Shown here: positions 1 through 5,470 of the stretch, one piece after another
Position numbering within the stretch: the stretch's first letter is position 1
Layout: the number at the start of each line of letters is the position of its first letter
From: Firmicutes bacterium UBA5388
Lineage (GTDB): Bacteria; Bacillota; UBA4882; UBA10575
Reading direction: 5' to 3'
Assembly: GCA_002409975.1 (NCBI GenBank)
Contig: DHOO01000132.1
Location: 19,958 to 35,203, forward strand
Length of the DNA: 15,246 nucleotides
Made by a program: the position numbers and the translations under genes
Notes under the pieces: generated by a model
Told to the model about the DNA's origin: nothing
The model's input: only the letters and a program-made list of their open reading frames with translations
Database searches by the model: none

Positions 1-34
1 ACAATTCCCTCGAATAAAAGATAAACACTATATA

Positions 35-96
35 GTCGTCAACGTTAACTACCACTTGGCCCAAGCAAAAAATAAGATAAGTTAACGTTGATCGAC
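35..96. repeat. Long imperfect inverted repeat with nested short palindrome
   Basis: The left arm TCAACGTTAACT (39-50) is the exact reverse complement of AGTTAACGTTGA (80-91). Allowing a one-base gap, the arms extend to 35-50 and 80-96 (GTCG against CGAC). Between them lies a smaller palindrome, CTTGG-C-CCAAG (55-65). A further 11-base palindrome, CTTCC-T-GGAAG, follows at 135-145. No run of T follows either arm, so this is not an obvious intrinsic terminator. It could be an operator for the gene starting at 186, a recombination site or the end of a mobile element cut by the window edge. The sequence alone cannot decide. Confidence 0.6.
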
Positions 97-185
97 AAGC
101 CTCGAAGTGTTTTCTAGGTAATCGCTCACGCTGTCTTCCTGGAAGCTAGAGATGAGTATTTAAAGAAATAGGGTGGTGAGTAAAA

Positions 186-449
186 GTGGAGAAAGATAAG
201 TTTCAGGAAGTGGTCTTATCCTATCTAATTAAGTTAACTGAAGATATGTCTGTACTTAAACAAGATGTGTCTGGGCTTAAAAACAAACTAGATCTGGTTT
301 ACGATCATACTGTTGGACTTTCCGAAACCCAAGCAGTAAATTTAGGTCGCATTACAAAAATTGACAAAGATACATCCTCGTTGGCAGAATTATATGGAAA
401 ACATGAAGTTGATATAAGAAACATCAAAAGTAAGATCGGTTTAAACTAA
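186..449 (+). CDS. Small hypothetical coiled-coil protein (87 aa)
   Basis: I do not recognise this family. The gene starts with GTG, preceded at 172-180 by GGTGGTGAG, a near-match to the anti-Shine-Dalgarno complement GGAGGTGA, with 5 bases of spacing. The protein is acidic and lysine-rich, without Cys, signal peptide or membrane segment. Residues about 8-35 (leucine, isoleucine and valine at roughly heptad spacing, as in LSYLIKLTEDMSVLKQDVSG) and about 50-85 are predicted by eye to be amphipathic helices, so a short coiled coil is likely. Such small proteins often act as structural or phage-like accessory factors, but nothing here shows which. No clear -35/-10 pair was seen upstream. The gene sits alone on the + strand and converges with the NlpC/P60 gene. 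Confidence 0.6.
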   Translation: MEKDKFQEVVLSYLIKLTEDMSVLKQDVSGLKNKLDLVYDHTVGLSETQAVNLGRITKIDKDTSSLAELYGKHEVDIRNIKSKIGLN

Positions 450-486
450 ACATTGATAAATGGTAGTATAAAAAACATGGCTCCAG

Positions 487-542
487 AAAAATATTATACA
501 CTCCCTATGATTTCCTTTCTCATTTATGAGGTCAAGGGTGTA
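487..542 (-). terminator. Possible intrinsic terminator after the NlpC/P60 gene
   Basis: Read on the minus strand, TACAC-CCT (542-535) can pair with AGGGAGTGTA (506-497), leaving a two-base bulge. A small inner hairpin, CTCAT-AA-ATGAG type (519-530), lies between them. The stem is followed within a few bases by TAATATTTTT, ending in five T (491-487). It lies just downstream of the NlpC/P60 stop at 560. The bulge and interrupted T tract make it a weak call. Confidence 0.35.
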
Positions 543-559
543 GAATAAAATTGCGAAGT

Positions 560-1093
560 TTAGTATGACGTTTTAAGTCTACCTGCCCCAATATACCACT
601 GATCCCTCTTTGTTCCATTTAGAGGAAATGTATCGATAACAACCTTTTCATGTTCATAATAGGAAGAAGCGTTAATATATTCAAAACTACCTTGTTCAAT
701 CCACCGCAAAAACAGTCCCCCATGTGTAATAGTTTTTTTATTACCTGTGATAAACATAATATCGCCCGGCTTGATTTCTCGATTATCAACATGATGGATA
801 TTATATTTCCATAGTTCATCTATGTTTGCATCATCTACCAGACGATTTCCGATCCTTAATTTTAATTTTGGATATACTTGTTTGTACGACCATACGATCA
901 ATCCTGAGCAATCGAATTCGTTTGGACCGCGCGAGCCGAAAACATATGGTTTACCGATCTGTTGAATCGCAATTTCTAAAGCCTGTTTTACCGTTGAAGG
1001 ATCTAATATAATCTGGTCGGGAACTTTCAGGCATCCGTTAAAAATCATTAATAACGCAATCAGCGTTACTAAAAGAATATTACGCTTTCTTAT
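560..1093 (-). CDS. NlpC/P60-family cell-wall peptidase, probable lipoprotein
   Basis: This is a cysteine peptidase of the NlpC/P60 family, which cuts peptide bonds in peptidoglycan stem peptides outside the membrane. From the first ATG (1048) the protein is 162 aa: catalytic Cys47 in FDCSGLIVW, His109 in THGGLFLRW, and Asn126 (YINAS) at the usual third polar position. The domain opens with GKPYVFGSRGPNEFDCSG, typical of the family. The frame stays open upstream of that ATG and encodes RKR followed by a hydrophobic run and FNGC, a lipoprotein signal peptide with the lipid-attachment Cys at residue 6 of the ATG form. A GGAGGAG site (1103-1109) lies 9 bases before an in-frame ATA (1093-1091), so I place the start there (177 aa, acceptor Cys21). 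A conventional caller would choose 1048 and lose the signal. Alternatives are a mutated ATG or a sequence error. Domain call is near certain; start codon is inferred. Confidence 0.88.
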   Translation of the reverse strand: MRKRNILLVTLIALLMIFNGCLKVPDQIILDPSTVKQALEIAIQQIGKPYVFGSRGPNEFDCSGLIVWSYKQVYPKLKLRIGNRLVDDANIDELWKYNIHHVDNREIKPGDIMFITGNKKTITHGGLFLRWIEQGSFEYINASSYYEHEKVVIDTFPLNGTKRDQWYIGAGRLKTSY

Positions 1094-1121
1094 ATTTACC
1101 CTCTCCTCCCGCTATTAATAA

Positions 1122-1149
1122 TTTATTAGTCTTGGAGATATTCCTTCAA
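1122..1149 (-). promoter_or_regulatory. Candidate promoter of the NlpC/P60 lipoprotein gene
   Basis: On the minus strand TTGAAG (1149-1144) and AATAAA (1127-1122) are separated by 16 bases, each matching 4 of 6 consensus positions. The predicted start near 1115 lies about 20 bases before the translation start proposed at 1093 and just ahead of its GGAGGAG site. This spacing supports the upstream (ATA) start. It directly follows the tRNA terminator. Confidence 0.3.
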
Positions 1150-1151
1150 TT

Positions 1152-1173
1152 AAAAAAACCGCCCTCGGGCGGC
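1152..1173 (-). terminator. Intrinsic terminator of the tRNA-Thr gene
   Basis: The hairpin CCGCCC-TC-GGGCGG (1159-1172) is followed on the minus strand by seven T (1158-1152). It lies about 80 bases downstream of the tRNA-Thr 3' end and upstream of the NlpC/P60 gene, so it separates the two transcripts. On the + strand the nearest T run is 8 bases away, so it works best for minus-strand transcription. Confidence 0.85.
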
Positions 1174-1250
1174 TCCGATCTTTTTCTCTTTTCCCATTGG
1201 GTTATTTTCATGATTTTTTAGTTTACAATATAAATAACAAGGTGTCTAAC

Positions 1251-1326
1251 TGGAGCCAGCGATCAGACTTGAACTGATAACCTGCTGATTACAAATCAGC
1301 TGCTCTGCCAATTGAGCTACGCTGGC
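1251..1326 (-). tRNA. trnT: tRNA-Thr (anticodon TGT), CCA encoded
   Basis: The minus strand folds into a complete 76-nt cloverleaf. The acceptor stem is GCCAGCG pairing with CGCTGGC, and the D arm is GCTC...GAGC. The anticodon stem GCTGA/TCAGC encloses the loop TTTGTAA. The T arm is ATCAG-TTCAAGT-CTGAT, with discriminator T followed by an encoded CCA (1253-1251). The anticodon TGT (complement of 1293-1291) reads ACA and other ACN threonine codons. It is a single tRNA gene with its own promoter at 1351-1379 and terminator at 1152-1173. Its T-arm sequence recurs inverted upstream, described separately. Confidence 0.97.
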
Positions 1327-1388
1327 CTAATTGGAGTCTAACAATGAATAATTATAGCATAACTTGATCACTAGTTCAAGTCTGATCG
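1260..1388. repeat. 16-bp inverted copy of the tRNA-Thr T-arm
   Basis: CGATCAGACTTGAACT (1260-1275, within the tRNA T-arm and 3' acceptor strand) is the exact reverse complement of AGTTCAAGTCTGATCG (1373-1388). The second copy lies outside the tRNA and supplies the TTGAAC that forms the -35 element of the tRNA promoter. A chance 16-base match within about 130 bp is very unlikely. It may be a remnant of tRNA-targeted integration or a partial tRNA duplication. Confidence 0.85.
1351..1379 (-). promoter_or_regulatory. Promoter of the tRNA-Thr gene
   Basis: On the minus strand TTGAAC (1379-1374) and a perfect TATAAT (1356-1351) are exactly 17 bases apart. The predicted transcription start near 1344 leaves a leader of about 18 nt before the tRNA 5' end at 1326, as usual for a tRNA transcript processed by RNase P. 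A partial palindrome, CTTGA-N8-TCAAG (1363-1380), overlaps the -35 and spacer. Confidence 0.8.
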
Positions 1389-1485
1389 TTTATTTTTTTC
1401 TCTACTTTATCGGGGGCCCTACTTTATCTGCCGCATCTACTTAAAGAATAAACCATTATAATTAATACCAAAACAAATTTTTTCC

Positions 1486-1538
1486 TTGACGCCAGCATCA
1501 TTTTTCAGTATAATAAGTTAACAATCCGTAAAATTGTT
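1486..1538 (+). promoter_or_regulatory. Strong promoter plus candidate operator for the Cys-rich mini-gene
   Basis: TTGACG (1486-1491; 5/6) and a perfect TATAAT (1509-1514) are separated by 17 bases. Immediately downstream, over the predicted start, lies the inverted repeat AACAAT-N7-ATTGTT (1520-1525 and 1533-1538). Its position would suit a repressor binding site or a 5' mRNA hairpin. The leader to the ATG at 1575 is about 54 nt. The 1390-1485 stretch before it holds only a 10-base direct repeat, CTACTTTATC (1402-1411 and 1419-1428). Confidence 0.75.
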
Positions 1539-1574
1539 TGTCCTCTGAAAACCGACATAAGGTGGTGAAGAACT

Positions 1575-1721
1575 ATGTGCCAATTACAGAAAAAGTGTTG
1601 CGCTGATTGTAACTGCAACACTGAATGCACAGATCACCTTTCCCTCTGCAAAGACTGTAGTAATGTCGAAGACTGTGCATTCCCCTCTCACTACGAACTT
1701 CTTTACCCTGGAAAGAAATAA
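1575..1721 (+). CDS. 48-aa cysteine-rich small protein, probable metal binder
   Basis: This short gene has complete expression signals: the promoter at 1486-1514, a ribosome site AAGGTGGTGA (1559-1568) 6 bases before the ATG, a TAA stop at 1719-1721 and a terminator at 1815-1846. The 48-residue product has nine cysteines, at positions 2, 8, 9, 12, 14, 18, 25, 28 and 34, plus His21 and His39. That gives CC-x2-C-x-C-x3-C-x6-C-x2-C-x5-C. It has no signal peptide or membrane segment, so the cysteines are probably in the reducing cytoplasm. Zinc, iron-sulfur or other thiophilic metal binding is the natural inference. I do not recognise the family. It is not the SCIFF radical-SAM peptide pattern, and no peptide-modifying enzyme is nearby. 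It is not in an operon. It lies tail-to-tail with the SWIM gene. Confidence 0.72.
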   Translation: MCQLQKKCCADCNCNTECTDHLSLCKDCSNVEDCAFPSHYELLYPGKK

Positions 1722-1814
1722 CGATCAATCTTCAAATGTGATAGCCCTCGCGGGCACCCCTTTTAACTTTGATTGCACTTGTTCTCACAAACACAAAGCA
1801 GCCAAACATAGAGC

Positions 1815-1846
1815 AACCGCTACGAAGATAGGAAGGCGGTTTTTTT
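1815..1846 (+). terminator. Intrinsic terminator of the Cys-rich mini-gene
   Basis: AACCGC (1815-1820) pairs with GCGGTT (1836-1841), with a 15-base loop, and the downstream arm runs into seven T (1840-1846). A shorter hairpin, GCCC-TCGC-GGGC (1744-1755), followed by CCCCTTTT lies earlier in the same 3' region and may be a weaker first stop. On the minus strand no T tract follows, so it does not terminate the SWIM transcript. Confidence 0.7.
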
Positions 1847-1868
1847 AGTCCCTAAAATTAGCTCTTTC

Positions 1869-3155
1869 TTACCCATAATCGCTGGAGTTTACGAACTTTC
1901 TACACTTCAGGTATCCATCCACCCTTTTCTTAAGAGCATCCCATTCCCCAACCGCCATCGCTAATTGTTTTAAACTTAGATATTCTGCCTTTCCTGGTCG
2001 TTCCTTAAAATTAAGAAGCTCTAAAAAGAGCGCCGGCCTAAGTTCACCAGCTTTCCGATAAATTTGGGCTAATCGATAACGAAGAATATAACGATCTTCG
2101 ATCGTCAAAAATATAGATAAACCCCATTTGATTAAGGTCTTAGCCTCTTCATTCTGACTGTTCTCCTCTAATAGATCTAGTAACCAAAGTAGTCGCATAA
2201 GATGGCTTTTACACTCATCGATTAATTCCTCTAAATCTTCTTTCTTTCCATAACGAATGGAGATTAACCCCCTCAGGCGGAACTTTTTTAATGCGCAAAG
2301 CTTTAAAGGATCATCTGAGGAGGAAAGTAGCGAGCATAATTTTTCTTTCTCCACTAATTCCTTTACCCATAGTTTAAAAATGATTTGGTGAAACAGCTCC
2401 TCCTCCACCTTTTCCAAGGGAGTTTGGAGATAAACCGCCATAAATTCATTGAGCATTTCACCTCTCAATCCGGGGAAAGTTGGTAACAAAAATAAATCTG
2501 TAGCTTCAAAAAACAGAGGTAGAAGGAGATTCTTCGCCTCTGGTGCTATGGTTAGAAGGTCTTTGGTCCGTTTAATAAGGCCAAAAAGAGCTTCCCACCC
2601 TCCGGTGTTTCTTTCTTGAGTGGCCCTTACGATCAACTTTAAAGCCGACCGGTATCTTGCTTCAAAAAGTCGCCAGTTCGCCCAAGGCGAACCATAGTTA
2701 AAACCTAAGTTACTTACTAAACACAACAAACCATTCCCGGTCAGTTGCTGAGTAGATTGTTCTTTCTTTAATAGCCTTTGTAGCAAGGCCCCTTCTTCCT
2801 CCGCCAACTGCCCTATAAGTTCAACTGCTTCTTCCTTTGAAAGAGCTTTTATTTTTAATAACAACTGTTCTGCTTTTAAAAACTCCCCCGGCGCCAAGAA
2901 CCAGCCCCAAAGCACAGCAGCAGCATGCTGACATGGACTTCCGGCTTCAGCACAAGAGCAATCCATTGTTACCGAGTTTCCATTCTGTCTAATCCGGACT
3001 CGATGAGCCGCTGTTAACCCACTGACTGTAGCCTGCAAGCTTGTCGAGCCCTGGACCGGATCGAGCACTAGACCAGTCTGCCAGTATGCTCGACCCTGTT
3101 TCCATTTTTCTGAGCTAAACAGTTTTCTCATCTCTTTACGATTGAAGGTTTGCAT
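1869..3155 (-). CDS. SWIM zinc-finger domain protein (428 aa)
   Basis: The SWIM motif CxCx(n)CxH is clear near the N terminus: Cys66, Cys68, Cys75 and His77 in DCSCAEAGSPCQHAAAVLW. SWIM domains bind zinc and usually mediate DNA or protein contact; in Bacillota they often accompany a SNF2-type helicase. No helicase gene is adjacent here. Residues about 85-400 are almost wholly predicted helical by eye. The stretch about 350-415 (RYRLAQIYRKAGELRPALFL and following) looks like TPR-like helical hairpins, suggesting a protein-binding scaffold. There is no signal peptide. The ATG at 3155 is preceded by GAGGAGGTGA with about 6 bases of spacing, so the start is secure. The gene runs in the same direction as the ABC operon but 160 bp after it, with its own candidate promoter. 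The precise role is unknown. Confidence 0.85.
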   Translation of the reverse strand: MQTFNRKEMRKLFSSEKWKQGRAYWQTGLVLDPVQGSTSLQATVSGLTAAHRVRIRQNGNSVTMDCSCAEAGSPCQHAAAVLWGWFLAPGEFLKAEQLLLKIKALSKEEAVELIGQLAEEEGALLQRLLKKEQSTQQLTGNGLLCLVSNLGFNYGSPWANWRLFEARYRSALKLIVRATQERNTGGWEALFGLIKRTKDLLTIAPEAKNLLLPLFFEATDLFLLPTFPGLRGEMLNEFMAVYLQTPLEKVEEELFHQIIFKLWVKELVEKEKLCSLLSSSDDPLKLCALKKFRLRGLISIRYGKKEDLEELIDECKSHLMRLLWLLDLLEENSQNEEAKTLIKWGLSIFLTIEDRYILRYRLAQIYRKAGELRPALFLELLNFKERPGKAEYLSLKQLAMAVGEWDALKKRVDGYLKCRKFVNSSDYG

Positions 3156-3246
3156 GCTGCTTCACCTCCTCTAATTTCTAGTGGTTAAACCAAGTAAAGC
3201 GAGAAGCATCTAGGCGTTCACCCTTGTTGCACGTGCAGTGACAAAT

Positions 3247-3278
3247 CAGAGCTAGGCGAATCGACCAACCTCGCTCTG
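3247..3278. repeat. Stem-loop between the ABC operon and the SWIM gene
   Basis: CAGAGCTAGG (3247-3256) and CCTCGCTCTG (3269-3278) form a 10-bp stem with one mismatch and a 12-base loop. No T tract follows on either strand. It overlaps the predicted transcription start of the SWIM gene and follows the ABC operon stop. It could be a transcript-end stabiliser, a 5' leader element or an operator. A second palindrome, TGCACGTGCA (3228-3237), lies nearer the SWIM start. Confidence 0.55.
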
Positions 3279-3281
3279 CGC

Positions 3282-3310
3282 ACTATAGAATGCTAATCTT
3301 AATCTGAAAA
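3282..3310 (-). promoter_or_regulatory. Candidate promoter of the SWIM gene
   Basis: On the minus strand TTTTCA (3310-3305; 4/6) and TATAGT (3287-3282; 5/6) are 17 bases apart. The predicted leader is about 120 nt and contains the stem-loop at 3247-3278 and the palindrome at 3228-3237. The -35 is poor, so transcription could also come partly from read-through of the ABC operon, which has no clear terminator. Confidence 0.35.
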
Positions 3311-3313
3311 GTA

Positions 3314-5416
3314 TTAACCTAGAGTTGGTTGCCCCTTATACTGAAGCTTAAATAGCTCATAATAAAGACCCCGTTGAGCCAATAGTTCCTGGTGGCTTCC
3401 AATCTCCCGCACTCTACCCTTATGTAAGACAATAATCTGATCCGCACGCTGTATGGTCGAGAGACGGTGCGCCACGATGATCGTTGTTCTTCCGATCGTT
3501 AACTCCCGGAGCGCCTCCTGGATTAAAACTTCAGTTTCAGTATCAATGTTCGCTGTAGCTTCATCTAAAACTAGAATTGAAGGATTAAAGGCTAGTACAC
3601 GCGCAAAAGAAAGAAGCTGTCGTTGTCCGGCAGAAAGGGTGGAACCCCGCTCCGTAACTGGTTCATTATATCCTCCTGGTAGTAAACGAATAAAGGAATC
3701 TGCTTTCACCTTTTCTGCCGCCTCAATTATCTTTTGCTCTGTAATCTCTTTGTTATTCAAACGAATGTTAGTCTTGATATCTCCAGTAAAGAGAAAAACA
3801 TCTTGCAGGACTACCCCGATATTTCTTCTTAACTCTGCTAACTTGTAATCTTCAAGCTTAACACCATCAACTAAAATTTCGCCTCTTTGGAGCGGATACA
3901 TTCTGGTCAGCAAGGAGATAATCGAGGTTTTCCCTGCCCCGGTAGCTCCCACCAAAGCTACGGTTTGTCCGGGTTTTATCGAAAAACTCACCTCCTTTAG
4001 TACCCAATCCTGATCATGATAAGCAAACCAGACCTGCTTAAATTCAATTTTCCCTTTTAAACCTCCAACCGTAACTGGGGTATGCGGGTTTTGGAGCTCC
4101 GTTTCAGTATCAAGAAGTAAAAAGATCCGTTCAGAAGAAGCCATCGCCGCCTGGAGAATATTATATTTTTCTGTTAGTTCCAAAATTGGTTGAAAAAATT
4201 GTCCTATGTAGTTAACAAAGGCAAAGACCAGCCCAAACGAGAGCGTCCCCGCCAAAATCCGGGCGCCACCATACCAGATAATTAAGGCCATCGCTATAGA
4301 GAAGATTAGATCCATGGCCGGGCGAAAAATAGCAAAAATCTTTATTTCAACCATTCCTGCTTTAAAATAATCCTCATTAACCGCTCGGAATTCTTTGAAT
4401 TTCTTCTCCTCTTGCGCAAAGATCTGAACAATACCCATGCCGGTGATATTCTCTGCCATCGTAGCGTTGATTCGGGCCAAAGTAGTCCGTACTATTCGAT
4501 AGGCTTTTCTCGCATACCGCCGGAAAATAACTGCTGCCCCAATGATCACCGGAAGTACGGCTAAACTCAAGAGCGCCAAACGGAAGTTCATCTTGATCAT
4601 GATCAGCGCTGCGCCCATTACCATAAAGAGATCACGAAAGAGATTAATCAATACTGAAGAGTACATTTCATTAAGAGTATCAGTATCATTAGTCACACGG
4701 GTCACTAACCGCCCGGTAGGATTTTGATCAAAAAAGGCGAGTGGCATCCGTTGCAGATGGGTAAAGACCTCGATTCTCATATTGTGAATAATTCGTTGGC
4801 TGGTAGCCTGTAAGAGATTAACCTGAAGGTAATTAAAGATAAAGCCCACAATCGCAATGAGGAAGAAGACTAAACTCAATTTTAAGAGAGCACGATTGTC
4901 TTTTTCTCTAAAAAGCCCAATTTCTGCAGAGGTTACCGGTGTTGCCTCATACTTTTCTTCCCCTTTATCTAGTGCTTCTCGATGCAGCCAATAACCATCA
5001 TTTTCTTTTTTAATTAGATACTTGTCAGTCCCAGGATTTGGAATTAAACCCTTTATTAGATAAAACTGCTGATCATACTGGATGAGCTGATAAGTAGGCG
5101 CTTGGCTTAAAGCTGAAGCTGATAAGTTTTTTTCCCGAATAAACACTTTCCCCCGGAATAAAACTCCCGGTCCGGGAGCTTCTCGCGGAGCAAAAGCCCG
5201 CATCGGAGCAGATATTGCTAGAATATGTTCATCAATTGCTATTTTAATCAAATAAGGCCGGGCTAATTCGGTCCCAGTAATCACGGCTAGCATTATGATA
5301 GAGACTAAAAGATTTTTCCAGTACGGACGAGCATACTTAAGAAGCCGCTTCATTAACCGGCCATCATAGGCCTTTCCGATGACCTCTTCCTCGTGGAAAC
5401 CTCCATTCATATTCAC
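3314..5416 (-). CDS. ABC exporter half-transporter with extracellular insertion, catalytic subunit (YheH/BmrD-like)
   Basis: This is a type IV ABC exporter subunit with fused membrane and ATPase domains (700 aa). Transmembrane helices lie at about 34-57, 177-199, 257-297 and 358-410. Between the first two is an insertion of about 110 residues (65-172), soluble and beta-rich in appearance, as in the BmrD/YheH branch. The ATPase domain has Walker A GATGAGKT (490-497), Q-loop Gln538, signature LSAGQ (594-598, Ala replacing the usual Gly), Walker B with Asp618 and catalytic Glu619, and switch His650. It therefore supplies the active catalytic Glu and the non-standard signature of an asymmetric pair. 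Its partner lies 54 bp upstream in the same operon. The start is GTG (5416) or ATG (5410), both after AAGAAGG. Likely substrates are drugs or lipids, not deducible here. Confidence 0.9.
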   Translation of the reverse strand: MNMNGGFHEEEVIGKAYDGRLMKRLLKYARPYWKNLLVSIIMLAVITGTELARPYLIKIAIDEHILAISAPMRAFAPREAPGPGVLFRGKVFIREKNLSASALSQAPTYQLIQYDQQFYLIKGLIPNPGTDKYLIKKENDGYWLHREALDKGEEKYEATPVTSAEIGLFREKDNRALLKLSLVFFLIAIVGFIFNYLQVNLLQATSQRIIHNMRIEVFTHLQRMPLAFFDQNPTGRLVTRVTNDTDTLNEMYSSVLINLFRDLFMVMGAALIMIKMNFRLALLSLAVLPVIIGAAVIFRRYARKAYRIVRTTLARINATMAENITGMGIVQIFAQEEKKFKEFRAVNEDYFKAGMVEIKIFAIFRPAMDLIFSIAMALIIWYGGARILAGTLSFGLVFAFVNYIGQFFQPILELTEKYNILQAAMASSERIFLLLDTETELQNPHTPVTVGGLKGKIEFKQVWFAYHDQDWVLKEVSFSIKPGQTVALVGATGAGKTSIISLLTRMYPLQRGEILVDGVKLEDYKLAELRRNIGVVLQDVFLFTGDIKTNIRLNNKEITEQKIIEAAEKVKADSFIRLLPGGYNEPVTERGSTLSAGQRQLLSFARVLAFNPSILVLDEATANIDTETEVLIQEALRELTIGRTTIIVAHRLSTIQRADQIIVLHKGRVREIGSHQELLAQRGLYYELFKLQYKGQPTLG

Positions 5417-5470
5417 ACCAACCTTCTTAAGTCGATCTTTTCCCCAGCTTGCAGTAACGGAAGAGCGGTC

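Noticed and set aside
1663..1848. A 61-codon + strand frame overlapping the end of the Cys-rich gene
   Set aside because: It has no ribosome site, starts inside the 48-codon gene in another frame and runs through the terminator hairpin and T tract.
3453..3848. A 131-codon + strand frame
   Set aside because: It is wholly antisense to the ATPase domain of the 700-aa ABC subunit, whose motifs are intact.
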